Part shown: piece by piece, positions 26,787 through 36,052 of the stretch
How positions within the stretch are numbered: position 1 is the first letter of the stretch
How the letters are laid out: the number at the start of each line of letters is the position of its first letter
From: Capnocytophaga sp. oral taxon 338 str. F0234
GTDB lineage: Bacteria > Bacteroidota > Bacteroidia > Flavobacteriales > Flavobacteriaceae
DNA: 64,000 bases
Direction of reading: 5' to 3'
Assembly: GCF_000192225.1 (NCBI RefSeq)
Contig: NZ_GL872413.1
Span: 826,359-890,358, forward strand
Translations under genes and position numbers: made by a program
The notes under the pieces: generated by a model
Databases searched by the model: none
What the model was told of the DNA's origin: nothing
The model's input: only the letters and a program-made list of their open reading frames with translations

Positions 26787-28673
26787 CTATTTCAGTAAGC
26801 TAAAGCTACGTTTGACAAACTCAGTAAGAGCTTCCCCTTTGAGTAGTCCTTGAGAGAGACGTGCCAGGTCAAAGGACTGACTAATAAGGGCTTTACGGGC
26901 AGTTTCATCTTCAGTGGCAAGAATCTGGCTTGCTAAAGGGCTATTGGTATTAACCACTAAGTTATACATCTCAGGAAAGTTCCCAAAACCTCCCATCATG
27001 CCGCCTCCTAAAGCTTGCATTTCTTTCATACGATGGACAAATTCAGGCTGGGTAATACGGAAAGGTGTAGCATCACTTTCCAAAGCTTCTGGTTGTACTG
27101 TATAGGCAGTGTTATCAATAGCTGTAGTAACAAAGTCTTTAAGTTTTTCGGTTTCTTCCTCAGAAAGTTTAGAGATTTGTGAATCTTCCTTTTTAATGAG
27201 GTTCTCTATAGAGTCTGCATCCACACGAGCAAAAGATATTTTCTCTTGGGTAGTTTCCAATTTTTGTATAAGATGTGCTGCAATAGGAGAATCTAAAAGC
27301 AGTACTTCGTAGCCTTTTTCCTGTGCATCTGCGATATAACTGTGTTGAGCTTCCTTATTATTGGCATAAAGAATGATAAGTTGCTCATCCTTATTAGTTT
27401 GCAAAGGTCTTATCTTTTCTAAGAGTTCTTCAAAGGTGTAGTATTTACCCTCTACAGTAGGATAGAGAGCGAATTTCTGTGCTTTCTCAAAGAATTTTTC
27501 TTCAGAAAGCATACCATATTCTATGACTATTTTGATATCATTCCATTTCTTTTCAAAATCTTCTCGGTTTTCTTTAAAAAGAGATTGGAGCTTATCGGCA
27601 ACCTTACGGGTTACATAGCTGGAAATTTTCTTTACATTACTATCGGCTTGTAGGTAAGAGCGTGATACATTTAAAGGGATATCGGGAGAATCAATAACTC
27701 CACGCAAGAGAGTGAGAAATTCAGGAACTATTCCCTCTACATTATCGGTTACGAATACCTGATTTTGGTAGAGCTGTATCCTATCTTTTTGAAATTGTAG
27801 ATCATTGCTAAGTTTCGGAAAATAGAGAATTCCTGTCAGGTGGAAAGGATAATCCACATTGAGGTGAATGCTGAACATAGGATCCTCATACTGAGAAGGA
27901 TATAACTCATGATAGAAAGCCTTATAATCCTCTTCTGTAAGTTCAGAAGGTTGTTTAGTCCAAGCAGGAGTGGGATTATTAATAATGTCATCTACTTCTT
28001 TGTACTCTGTTTTATAGTCCTCTGGAGCATTCTCAGGACGTGGAAGAGCTTCCTTACGCATACCCAACTTAATAGGGATAGGCATGAACTTATTATACTT
28101 AATAAGGAGTTGGCGTATTTTACTTTCTTCTAAAAATTCAACAGAATCTTCAGCAATGTGTAGGATGATTTCTGTACCATGATCCTTTTTTTCTATAGGT
28201 TCAATACTATAGGCAGGTGAACCATCACATTCCCATCGTATAGCTTGGGCATCCTCCTGGTATGAACGGGTAAGGATTTCTACTTTGTCCGCTACCATAA
28301 AAGCCGAGTAGAACCCTAATCCAAAATGTCCAATGATACCTGTATCCTTAGCGGAATCTTTGTATTTATTAAGGAATTCTTCGGCTCCAGAGAAAGCAAT
28401 TTGGTTAATGTATTTTTCTACTTCTTCCTCTGTCATCCCAATTCCTTGGTCTATGATATGTAGTTTTTTCCCTTCCTTATCTATTTTTACCTCAATAATA
28501 GGATCCCCGTAAGGGATTTTGGCTTCGCCTATTTGGCATAGATGTTTGAACTTTAAGGTAGCATCAGTGGCATTGGAAATAAGTTCACGGAGAAAAATCT
28601 CATGATCGCTATATAAGAATTTTTTGATAAGTGGAAAAATATTTTCCACGGAAACATTTATTTGTCCTTTCAT
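26787..28673 (-). CDS. htpG: Molecular chaperone HtpG (bacterial Hsp90)
   Basis: A 628-residue ATP-dependent chaperone. The GHKL ATPase domain is N-terminal, with the ATP-site motifs LISNATDAT, IDQGIGMT and IGHFGLGFYSAFMV. Middle and C-terminal dimerisation domains follow. Length is close to the E. coli protein, and nothing is missing. It is transcribed alone, with a clear promoter and terminator. Confidence 0.98.
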   Translation of the reverse strand: MKGQINVSVENIFPLIKKFLYSDHEIFLRELISNATDATLKFKHLCQIGEAKIPYGDPIIEVKIDKEGKKLHIIDQGIGMTEEEVEKYINQIAFSGAEEFLNKYKDSAKDTGIIGHFGLGFYSAFMVADKVEILTRSYQEDAQAIRWECDGSPAYSIEPIEKKDHGTEIILHIAEDSVEFLEESKIRQLLIKYNKFMPIPIKLGMRKEALPRPENAPEDYKTEYKEVDDIINNPTPAWTKQPSELTEEDYKAFYHELYPSQYEDPMFSIHLNVDYPFHLTGILYFPKLSNDLQFQKDRIQLYQNQVFVTDNVEGIVPEFLTLLRGVIDSPDIPLNVSRSYLQADSNVKKISSYVTRKVADKLQSLFKENREDFEKKWNDIKIVIEYGMLSEEKFFEKAQKFALYPTVEGKYYTFEELLEKIRPLQTNKDEQLIILYANNKEAQHSYIADAQEKGYEVLLLDSPIAAHLIQKLETTQEKISFARVDADSIENLIKKEDSQISKLSEEETEKLKDFVTTAIDNTAYTVQPEALESDATPFRITQPEFVHRMKEMQALGGGMMGGFGNFPEMYNLVVNTNSPLASQILATEDETARKALISQSFDLARLSQGLLKGEALTEFVKRSFSLLK

Positions 28674-28701
28674 TTGTATTCAAATTTTGTCTATCCCTCA
28701 G

Positions 28702-28709
28702 CAAAGATA
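28702..28709 (-). promoter_or_regulatory. htpG: Promoter for htpG
   Basis: TATCTTTG on the minus strand, with TTTTG (28731-28735) 21 bases upstream as the -33 element. The start lies 28 bases downstream. Confidence 0.8.
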
Positions 28710-28794
28710 ATGCCGCACCTGTACATCTGACAAAATGGCAGAAAAATTGGTATTTTTTACTATGAATTTTTAGCTGAAACTATTTGTAAAGTAT

Positions 28795-28802
28795 TAATTT
28801 TG
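28795..28802 (+). promoter_or_regulatory. Orphan -7 promoter element facing right in the htpG-protease gap
   Basis: TAATTTTG, followed ~125-160 bases later by a strong hairpin terminator at 28926, with no gene between. No clear -33 TTTG is seen. Confidence 0.4.
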
Positions 28803-28808
28803 CGGCAG

Positions 28809-28964
28809 AACAAAATATAAAATAAGATATATAATTGATTTTTTTGAGTTGTAGTAGTTCTAATAGAAGGGTATGAACAAATTCAAATAATATGTGATTC
28901 ATTATAGTATGTTTCTTTAGCTAAAAAAGGTTGAAATTCTTGAGAAAATTTCAGCCTTTTTTTT
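28809..28964 (+). ncRNA. Candidate small RNA, about 155 nt
   Basis: This stretch runs from a possible promoter (28795-28802) to a rho-independent terminator (28926-28964). It contains no open frame longer than a few codons; one ATG opens a five-codon frame. It is the main content of the 336-base gap between the divergent htpG and metalloprotease genes. No known RNA family was recognised. The terminator serves no annotated gene, which is the chief argument. Confidence 0.35.
28926..28964 (+). terminator. Rho-independent terminator with no upstream gene on its strand
   Basis: A 13-pair stem (28926-28938 with 28947-28959, one wobble) and an eight-base loop, followed by a T tract. It lies 15 bases before the promoter element of the protease gene. 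Confidence 0.8.
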
Positions 28965-28978
28965 AGGATATTTTTTAT

Positions 28979-28986
28979 TATCTTTG
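28979..28986 (+). promoter_or_regulatory. -7 promoter element for the metalloprotease gene
   Basis: TATCTTTG, 24 bases before the ATG at 29010. Confidence 0.72.
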
Positions 28987-29009
28987 CAGCACATTAAGAA
29001 ACAATTTTT

Positions 29010-31748
29010 ATGAGAACAACTACTTTATATATATTACTGATAATGTTAGGGTTAGTTAGAGTGAATGCGCAACCAACCATTTCTAACACTCAAACACTCA
29101 AGGTATATCGTTTGGCGATATATGTTACTTATAATGCTTTCAATAGTTCGTATTTTAATAAAAATTCCCAAAAAGTAAAACAGTTTTGGCAAGATACAGA
29201 GCATTTCCTAAATGTAATGTATATGCGGGATATTGGGGTTCGTTTTGAGTTAGTCAAAGATGAGCGGCTTATTGTAACTGATCCTGATAAGGAGATCTTT
29301 CCTCGCACTAAGAATGCAAGTTATGTTATAGGACTCTCTACAAAAGCTATTAATGACCTTATTGGAGTGGAGAACTATGATGTGGGTATTTGTATTTCCT
29401 ATACCTCTTCTATTGCTAAAGGAGTAAGAGGGCTTGCTTATATCAAAGGAGTGTATAACCAAGAACACAAAGCAGATGCGGTTGCTGTTCCTACTGCGAA
29501 TGTAATTGCTCATGAAATAGGACATCTCTTTGGTGGAATACATACTTTTAGTGGAGTTGTCCACGATTATGCTAGTGAAAAAACAGAATATGATAAAGGT
29601 CAATCTGTGATGAGCCATGGAAATGAAAGAGATTTTTTCTCTTTATCCAGTGTTGAGCGTATTCGGAAGTTTCTTAATGAAGATGCAGGGGCGCATTTGC
29701 GAAAAATATCCTTTACTTCTGCTCCCCCTAAGATAGACAAAACAAAAATAAAAAAACAGTATACAATTCCAAAAGATACTTATTTTCAGTTCTATGTACC
29801 AGCTACTGACCCAGATAGTGGACAGTTATATTATATGGCGCAACAGCGAGATGTACGAAAGGGAGAGCAAGCCTCTATAGCCCAATATATAATTCCTAAG
29901 CGAACAACCACCAATCTTGTAACTTTTAAGAAAGAGTATAACAAGCAAACAGGAAATGAAATTGTCAATAGTTGGCTATCAAATCAGAAAACAGGGATAT
30001 TTACTTTTTGGATAGGAGTAAGTGATGCAAAGCCTGATCAGGCTTTGGACTATATTGTTCAGTATGACTTAGTGGAAACGCAAGTGCTTGTGAAAGAAGG
30101 TATTCCTTTTAAGATTACCACTCATACAGTTGATAAAAAATATCAAGGAGGGAAAAAGCTCTCTCTTACATGGAATGTGGATAACCAGATATTTAGAGGA
30201 ACAAAAGTACGTATCCTTCTTTCCGATGATTTAGGAGAGACTTTTAAGTATGTTTTAGCTGAAGGGGTGGATAATAATGGAAACTATGAGGTTACATTGC
30301 CTAATATTAATATAGGAAAAATCCCCTATGGGAATACAGGATTTCAGGTGCCTGCAGGGGTTATTAAAATAGAAGTGATGGATAGTATTGCCTTTGCTCT
30401 AACTGATAATAATCCTAAAGATAAAGGAGGTTTTGTTCTTGAAAAAGATGAGACACTTCCTGAAATGTCATTTGTTACCACTCCTTCAGATGTTACTATA
30501 TCCTGCAGTACGGCTCCTAAAGTAGATCTTCCTACGGTTACAGGAGGCTGTAATCCTTCTATTACTTATAAGGATGAACGTATAGGTGGGAGTTGTCCTA
30601 ATAATTATATTATTAAGCGTACCTTCATGGTGAAAGATATATGTGATCTTACTGTACTTACTCATGTACAACAAATCCAAGTAGAGGATACAGTAGCACC
30701 CACTTTTGTAGGGACACTCCCTACAGATATAAGTATAGAAGAGGGGACACCTATTCCTGCACAAACCACCCTTACTGCTACGGATACTTGTAGCACAGTG
30801 ACTGTAACCCCTTCTAAAGAAGAGGAAAAGATAAATGGCAAACTAAGTAAGGTCATCTATCAATGGCTTGCCAAGGATGCTTGTGGAAATACTGCTACTC
30901 ATACTCAAGTTATTACAATTACTCCCAAAGTGATCTCTCCTTTGAAGTTTGTAACAAGTACGCTTCCTCTATCAGTAACCCTTTCTTGTGGGAAACCTTT
31001 ACCCAAAGCAGAACTTCCTTCTACGGAAGGCGGCTGTACTCCTGTAAGAGTCTCCTCTTTGGATAGAAAGCTTGATGAACTTTGTGAGAACACATATACT
31101 ATAGAGCGTACTTATACGGCTATGGATGCTTGTGGATCTTCTATTAGTTATGTTCAATCAATTAAGATAGAGGATACAGTAGCACCCACTTTTGTAGGGA
31201 CACTCCCTACAGATATAAGTATAGAAGAGGGGACACCTATTCCTGTGCAAACCACCCTTACTGCTACGGATACTTGTAGCACAGTGACTGTAACTCCCTC
31301 TAAAGAAGAGGAAAAGATAAATGGCAAACTAAGTAAGGTCATCTATCAATGGCTTGCCAAGGATGCTTGTGGAAATACTGCTACTCATACTCAAGTTATT
31401 ACAATTACTCCTAAAGAGGTGATCCCTAATCCAAAACCTATTCCTCAGAAGAAGGAAATAGAGATCTATAATGCAGTTTCTACAATGAATGGTTCTAATA
31501 ATTATTTTAAAGTAGAAAATGCAGATGCCAATATGCCTGTCTCATTACTTATCTTTAATGAAATGGGATTAAAAGTATATGAAAGTGACCATTATCAAGA
31601 AAATGGAGAGATATTTCGAGGGTATGCAAATACAAAAGGAATTATTGCAAAAGGACAAAAACTCCCTTCAGGGACATATTTTTATATATTGACTTATTTT
31701 TATAAAGGGGAGAAAGAAGTAAAAAAGGGATTTTTGTATGTGAAATAG
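29010..31748 (+). CDS. Secreted reprolysin-like zinc metalloprotease with type IX (CHU_C, type B) sorting domain
   Basis: A 912-residue exported protease with a signal peptide of ~20 residues. The catalytic domain (~25-220) has HEIGHLFGGIH at 168-178, a complete metzincin zinc site, and a likely Met-turn at Met201 (SVMSHG). A beta-rich region follows (~250-480). Then come two copies of a ~162-residue unit of Cys-containing HYR/Ig-like modules (DTVAPTFVG and CGNTATHTQVITITP appear twice). The last ~90 residues (SLLIFNEMGLKVYESD, LPSGTYFYILTY, KKGFLYVK) match the gliding-motility-associated C-terminal domain that directs type B cargo through the SprA translocon. It probably degrades host or environmental protein outside the cell. 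Confidence 0.9.
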   Translation: MRTTTLYILLIMLGLVRVNAQPTISNTQTLKVYRLAIYVTYNAFNSSYFNKNSQKVKQFWQDTEHFLNVMYMRDIGVRFELVKDERLIVTDPDKEIFPRTKNASYVIGLSTKAINDLIGVENYDVGICISYTSSIAKGVRGLAYIKGVYNQEHKADAVAVPTANVIAHEIGHLFGGIHTFSGVVHDYASEKTEYDKGQSVMSHGNERDFFSLSSVERIRKFLNEDAGAHLRKISFTSAPPKIDKTKIKKQYTIPKDTYFQFYVPATDPDSGQLYYMAQQRDVRKGEQASIAQYIIPKRTTTNLVTFKKEYNKQTGNEIVNSWLSNQKTGIFTFWIGVSDAKPDQALDYIVQYDLVETQVLVKEGIPFKITTHTVDKKYQGGKKLSLTWNVDNQIFRGTKVRILLSDDLGETFKYVLAEGVDNNGNYEVTLPNINIGKIPYGNTGFQVPAGVIKIEVMDSIAFALTDNNPKDKGGFVLEKDETLPEMSFVTTPSDVTISCSTAPKVDLPTVTGGCNPSITYKDERIGGSCPNNYIIKRTFMVKDICDLTVLTHVQQIQVEDTVAPTFVGTLPTDISIEEGTPIPAQTTLTATDTCSTVTVTPSKEEEKINGKLSKVIYQWLAKDACGNTATHTQVITITPKVISPLKFVTSTLPLSVTLSCGKPLPKAELPSTEGGCTPVRVSSLDRKLDELCENTYTIERTYTAMDACGSSISYVQSIKIEDTVAPTFVGTLPTDISIEEGTPIPVQTTLTATDTCSTVTVTPSKEEEKINGKLSKVIYQWLAKDACGNTATHTQVITITPKEVIPNPKPIPQKKEIEIYNAVSTMNGSNNYFKVENADANMPVSLLIFNEMGLKVYESDHYQENGEIFRGYANTKGIIAKGQKLPSGTYFYILTYFYKGEKEVKKGFLYVK
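30683..30930 (+). repeat. Direct repeat copy 1 inside the metalloprotease gene
   Basis: A 248-base segment differing from 31169-31416 at five positions by my reading. It encodes the HYR-like module from EDTVAPTF to VITITPK. The spacing of 486 bases keeps the reading frame. Confidence 0.92.
31169..31416 (+). repeat. Direct repeat copy 2 inside the metalloprotease gene
   Basis: Second copy of the 248-base segment at 30683. Only one of the five base differences changes coding noticeably (Ala to Val in PIPAQ/PIPVQ). The intervening module pairs are much more diverged. Confidence 0.92.
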
Positions 31749-31764
31749 GATTGGTTTTCTTTTA

Positions 31765-33021
31765 TTACCTTTTAGAATAATAAAACTTTTTATGACTGTA
31801 AAGTAAATATTTGCCATCTATATATCGGTAGAGTTTTTGTTCACTGAGGGCTTTTTTGCCTATTCTTCCCGCCGAATTGCTTAAAAATCCTTTATCTAAA
31901 ATATCCTTAAATAAAATAGAGGATAGCGTATTTTCAATAAGGTCAGTAGGTTGCCATTCTTGCGCTGATGAAGTGCGTTTATATCTCGTTTCTTTCAGCA
32001 GATTGCCCTCGCTGTCATACTCAAAAATGCTTCTCCCTTCTTCTTCGTTTGGTTTGATGAATAAATACTCAATAAGCTCATTGTTTTTGTTGTAGCGGTA
32101 CTTATTAGTGTAGTATATCTCGTATGTTTGGGTCTTTTTATTCCAATTCTCTGAAGTAATAGAGGTACTCTGGTTGTTTTCACCCAATATATCAGTGAGT
32201 CTACTCTGATTCTGCCATTTGTTTTGCTCTTTTTCCCAAACTTGTACTATATTAGTGAAAATTCTGTTTGTCTTATCTTCTGTATAAGTGATTTTTTGCG
32301 TAGGTAGCCACCCATCCTCTCTATAAACATACTGTATAGAGGTTCTTTCATTCTCATTAGGGTCAATATATTCTGTTTTTTCGTCTTCATACCACTCATT
32401 ATTCCCAAAAGAATAGGTAATCTCTTCTTTAAGGAGCGTATCATTCTCAAACTTTCGTACAATTTTCTTGTCGCCTTGCCACTGCTGAATGTCACTATCC
32501 CAAACTTCATCAACAGAAAGCACTGTACGTCCCTTCTCATTCTCAGTATAAGTATTGCGAGTATCTCTAAGCCAACGCTTATTGAGATATTTGTAATACA
32601 CAGTTTCGGTGGTACGACCTCTTATATTGTTAATGCGTTTGCTACTGGGGGATAACTTTTTGCCATTTTCATTGAGGTAAGTAATACTGATGAGTTTATT
32701 TTTCCTTTTCTTAGTCTCATCTTTCTGGATTGCTATCCACCTTTTGCTCAAAGAATCTTGGCGGTAAAAAACATTATAAATCTCATTGCCTTCTTTGTCA
32801 TTCTTAATAACAGTTTTGGTAGCGTAACGATGGGGGAAAATGTGGTTATCGCCTACTACTAATAAATGTTTGTTAGCGTTATAACGTTGCCAATCTGTAA
32901 CTTGATAGGCACTACTGATCGAATCTACCCTATAACCTATATGGTTTATACTATCCAATTGATATTGCTGTGCGTACACTGAGAATATCCCAAGAATTAG
33001 CCAAAAAATAAATGCTTTCAT
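31765..33021 (-). CDS. Secreted repeat protein of unknown function
   Basis: A 418-residue exported protein with a signal peptide ending VYAQQ (~residue 19). From ~130 to 350 it is built of repeating ~30-residue beta units with a recurring Trp and a Tyr/Thr-rich strand: VDEVWDSDIQQWQG, NNEWYEDEKTEY, VQVWEKEQNKWQNQ and ENWNKKTQTYEIYY. They are followed by a YD-like EYDSEGNLLKET. I recognise no named family. The style is close to the secreted protein at 20865. It converges on the metalloprotease gene with only 16 bases between stops. No clear promoter was found. Confidence 0.7.
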   Translation of the reverse strand: MKAFIFWLILGIFSVYAQQYQLDSINHIGYRVDSISSAYQVTDWQRYNANKHLLVVGDNHIFPHRYATKTVIKNDKEGNEIYNVFYRQDSLSKRWIAIQKDETKKRKNKLISITYLNENGKKLSPSSKRINNIRGRTTETVYYKYLNKRWLRDTRNTYTENEKGRTVLSVDEVWDSDIQQWQGDKKIVRKFENDTLLKEEITYSFGNNEWYEDEKTEYIDPNENERTSIQYVYREDGWLPTQKITYTEDKTNRIFTNIVQVWEKEQNKWQNQSRLTDILGENNQSTSITSENWNKKTQTYEIYYTNKYRYNKNNELIEYLFIKPNEEEGRSIFEYDSEGNLLKETRYKRTSSAQEWQPTDLIENTLSSILFKDILDKGFLSNSAGRIGKKALSEQKLYRYIDGKYLLYSHKKFYYSKR

Positions 33022-33092
33022 AATAGTTCAATTTTAAATGCTATTTGTATTCTTAATCTTTGTTGATATTATTAGAATCTTCCTTCGGGAAA

Positions 33093-34610
33093 TTATATTA
33101 CATTAGTGCTTTGCTCCTCCACAGGTGGAAATAATAGTTGCAACTTCCTGAAATAAATCATTGCGCGATAGTATCGTGGGGTGTTGCCAAAATTTGCTTC
33201 ATATTCTTCGCCATCTTCCTCTTCGTTGATGAGTAGCACACAATTTCTTTCTGCGTCCCACTGATAATGAAAGTACAGATAAGCAACAGAGCCGTCCTCA
33301 TTGTATTTGCTGTGCTCACCGAGACTAATTCTCGCAGTGGTTGCCTCTTCGTTACTTATTTTTAGTATGAAATCGTCTTTTTGAAGCGTTACATAGCCAT
33401 CAGCATTCTTTTCTTTTTGTGCGTAGAAATCTTGAAGTCTTTCATTAGCTAAAAGCGACTTGAAGTTTGCTTCGTTCACTTTTGAAAGATAGTAGATGCG
33501 ACTGTTGATGAGCTCTTCATAACGCCTGCAAAAGTAAGCAAACTCTTTTTCTAAGAACGCAAAATGTGCGGGATGTGATGTCGCAGTCATATCAATCACT
33601 CCCTCATCAGTAAAAGTATTGATTGAGGTGTGCAACTCGCCTTCATACACTTGGGCAAGCACACCATACTCTTCACCGTTCTGGATATAAAGAGAATAAG
33701 TGCTATCGTCAGGGTCGTAAAGGACGCGGTAAAATACATCATTGTCGTCCCACATTTCAAAACGCGGGTGATTGTTTTTATCGAGCTTACATACAAGCGA
33801 GAAGAGGGGCGGATAGGTAAAACGAAGTAAATTCTCTATCGAAATATCGGTATTAGGGAACAGATGCACTTGTTTTTTACTAATTTCATCGCGACGTTTT
33901 TGTGTTTCTTCAGGACTTACGAATATAGTTTCACCTTTGGCTAAAGCGGGAAATAATTTTTCTTCGTTTATCCAGCATTTCCAGCTCCAAGGAATATAAT
34001 CTATCTTTAAAATATCGTCTAACACAAAAGAAAATTCGGGTTTTAAGTACAAAACGAGCTTTTCCCCTAACAAAAGCCCTCCATAATCATCATCGGTGAG
34101 GTATTCGGTAATATCGGCATTGCGTCTTTCTTCAAAACGCTTGTTATTGTGATTGTAATCAGTTTCCAAGAACACGTAAATGCTGATATGTCCCATTACG
34201 GTAAGGCTTCCATGATTGTAATCGCCCCAATAGAATCCCGAAACGCGCAAATCAGCGCCTACGAAAATCTCTTGCCCGCCGACTACTATATTTTCGGCAG
34301 TGAGATTGCCTAAAACCACTAATCCGCAAGAGCCACAGGTTTCGCCATTGTAGATATTGGTAGCCTCCATATTGCCTTTTACGAGGATAAAAAGGGGCAG
34401 AGAATCGTAGTCATCGGGGTTGTAGTAAGGAGAAAGCTCATCGACAGCGTCTAAATCCAAAGGTTCGTCCAGAATCCAGTCGCCGTCAATCACGATAACG
34501 CGATTTTGCCAATGAGTGTCGTAATGCTCTTTGTAGAGAGACGACTCAGGTAGCTCATCGGCAATTTCGTCATAAGAAGTAGTCCGATAGGGAAGGTTAG
34601 AGAGGTTCAT
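33093..34610 (-). CDS. Bactofilin-like beta-solenoid protein, large form, function unknown
   Basis: A 505-residue protein without signal peptide or membrane segment. Residues ~70-160 form short beta turns of the bactofilin/polymer-forming type: FILVKGNMEATNI, LVVLGNLTAENIVV, IFVGADLRVSGFY and LTVMGHISIYVF. The rest is acidic and unrecognised, with many Tyr/Phe/Asp residues. The N-terminal part resembles the protein at 35255, which has the same solenoid pattern. Base composition is higher in G+C than in neighbouring operons (two 60-base lines counted by hand gave 45% and 50%), which hints at acquisition. It could be a cytoplasmic scaffold or an immunity-type protein. Neither can be shown here. 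Confidence 0.65.
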   Translation of the reverse strand: MNLSNLPYRTTSYDEIADELPESSLYKEHYDTHWQNRVIVIDGDWILDEPLDLDAVDELSPYYNPDDYDSLPLFILVKGNMEATNIYNGETCGSCGLVVLGNLTAENIVVGGQEIFVGADLRVSGFYWGDYNHGSLTVMGHISIYVFLETDYNHNNKRFEERRNADITEYLTDDDYGGLLLGEKLVLYLKPEFSFVLDDILKIDYIPWSWKCWINEEKLFPALAKGETIFVSPEETQKRRDEISKKQVHLFPNTDISIENLLRFTYPPLFSLVCKLDKNNHPRFEMWDDNDVFYRVLYDPDDSTYSLYIQNGEEYGVLAQVYEGELHTSINTFTDEGVIDMTATSHPAHFAFLEKEFAYFCRRYEELINSRIYYLSKVNEANFKSLLANERLQDFYAQKEKNADGYVTLQKDDFILKISNEEATTARISLGEHSKYNEDGSVAYLYFHYQWDAERNCVLLINEEEDGEEYEANFGNTPRYYRAMIYFRKLQLLFPPVEEQSTNVI

Positions 34611-34772
34611 AACAAATTATTTTGATGGTGTTTTAAAAAATATGGTGTCCATAGATTATATAAAAGAATGCTAAGAAAAAGGCTTTAAAATGATTAAATA
34701 GTTTCTTAGAAAAACAACAAGTTCTGAGGAAAACTCGCTTTATTCTATGTCGTAATTTACAATTATTTCCTT

Positions 34773-35108
34773 CTATTCCTCTTTTTTTAGTTGTTGCAAC
34801 ACTTCTTCTAAATTAACAGAAGAAGGAGGTAATTGTACTATAATAGTACTGAAGGGACAATTACCTTTTAGTTTCTTTGTGATGTGGATATGCAAGGCAC
34901 TGGTTTTCAAATTAAACACTACATCTTTGCACAAAGCATAAATATAATGAGTTTGCTCATTGCATTCAAAATAGAGTTCTTCTTCATAAGCTAATCTGCT
35001 GATAGAAAAATATTGCCCCTTATTTACAAAAGCTATTTGCAAAAGTTCTCCCCAATATGTACGAGGGTTGAGGTCTATTTCTTCACAAGTAAAAAGTAAG
35101 GTGTTCAT
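34773..35108 (-). CDS. Hypothetical protein, 111 aa
   Basis: A 111-residue acidic soluble protein with no signal peptide, membrane segment or recognised motif. It is a mixed alpha/beta-looking chain with aromatic strands (EELYFECNEQTHYIYALC) and a charged C-terminal helix ending LKKEE. It lies alone between the two bactofilin-like genes, all on the minus strand. A possible promoter element (TAATTTTG, minus strand) is at 35228-35235, which would give a leader of ~120 bases. The A+T-rich spacers around it (34611-34772 and 35109-35254) hold nothing else I can support. Confidence 0.5.
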   Translation of the reverse strand: MNTLLFTCEEIDLNPRTYWGELLQIAFVNKGQYFSISRLAYEEELYFECNEQTHYIYALCKDVVFNLKTSALHIHITKKLKGNCPFSTIIVQLPPSSVNLEEVLQQLKKEE

Positions 35109-35254
35109 TATGTCTTAGACTATTTTATAGTTTTCAGCGATAATTATCGAGAAATCTTTACTTATTTTTAACTATTACAGCACGATATCAATAAGATCAA
35201 TATAGTTCCATTGTTATTTGCATTCAACAAAATTACAAAATTTGTTCTAATTGT

Positions 35255-36001
35255 CTATTTTTTATAAGTGTCTACGCTGATAAGTGGATTTTCTCCGTTT
35301 TTTACCAACTGAAAGAAACGATTGGCAGAAAAATAAGAGAAAAGCTCATTTTCTTCCCAAACTTCTGGTCTGAGGAGTTGCCAGCTCTCTTCCAAATAAT
35401 CTGTTTCAGGGTCGTGAAGATAGCAATCCTCTTGTTCAGTTTCGTTTTCGGCTTCTACGAATATAAACTCAGTAACCTTACTTTTGTCGGGCATATAGTG
35501 CCCAACTTCTACGAAATACGGCGCATTGGTATTGCCTAATACATCAAGCATACCATCATTATACTCGCCATACAGACCAAAGGTAGTATAAAGGTCTTTC
35601 ATTATGAAGATAGCACCGTTATAGGTGAAGAGATAATCGCAAATCACGTTGCCCGATACCCTTAGATGCAAGTAATTATCGTCTAAAATATCACCTGCAA
35701 CGGTAAGATTTCCATCGATAAAGATACCATAAGCATCGCCTTCCCAGTGTAAGCCTTCCATAAGGTCTTCCGTCCATTGGCGGGTGATGTTGCCTTTTAC
35801 CAGTACATCGCCTTTGAGGAGCAATAGTTTGTCGTCGTCATTCAGATAGATAGGAATTTTAAATTTTTCCTTCGCTTGCTTTACAGTGATAAATTCCTTT
35901 TCGGGGATTACGGTTTCGCTCACTTGCGGACGCTGAGCCATACGTGCGGGCATCGCATTGTTGATACGTTGCGCCCTTTCTAATAGGGTTATTACTGACA
36001 T
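35255..36001 (-). CDS. Bactofilin-like beta-solenoid protein, short form, function unknown
   Basis: A 248-residue soluble protein. Residues ~55-165 form a run of short beta turns: LLLLKGDVLVKGNITR, GIFIDGNLTVAGDI, LHLRVSGNVICDYLF, AIFIMKDLYTTFGLYG and GMLDVLGNTNAPYFVEVG. This gives a right-handed solenoid signature like bactofilins. The N terminus is Arg/Ala-rich (MPARMAQRPQ), and the C terminus is a charged non-repetitive domain. It is related in pattern to the larger protein at 33093. The same run of genes shows GC-richer coding, with CG-containing codons uncommon elsewhere in the window. A TATTTTTG promoter on the minus strand precedes it. Confidence 0.65.
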   Translation of the reverse strand: MSVITLLERAQRINNAMPARMAQRPQVSETVIPEKEFITVKQAKEKFKIPIYLNDDDKLLLLKGDVLVKGNITRQWTEDLMEGLHWEGDAYGIFIDGNLTVAGDILDDNYLHLRVSGNVICDYLFTYNGAIFIMKDLYTTFGLYGEYNDGMLDVLGNTNAPYFVEVGHYMPDKSKVTEFIFVEAENETEQEDCYLHDPETDYLEESWQLLRPEVWEENELFSYFSANRFFQLVKNGENPLISVDTYKK

Positions 36002-36052
36002 ATCAAGTTGGGATTTTTAATTAGAATGTATGATGAATTAATTATTTGAGTA

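Noticed and set aside
29250..29618. 122-codon frame antisense to the metalloprotease domain
   Set aside because: It overlaps the catalytic zinc site of a well-supported protein and shows no family features.
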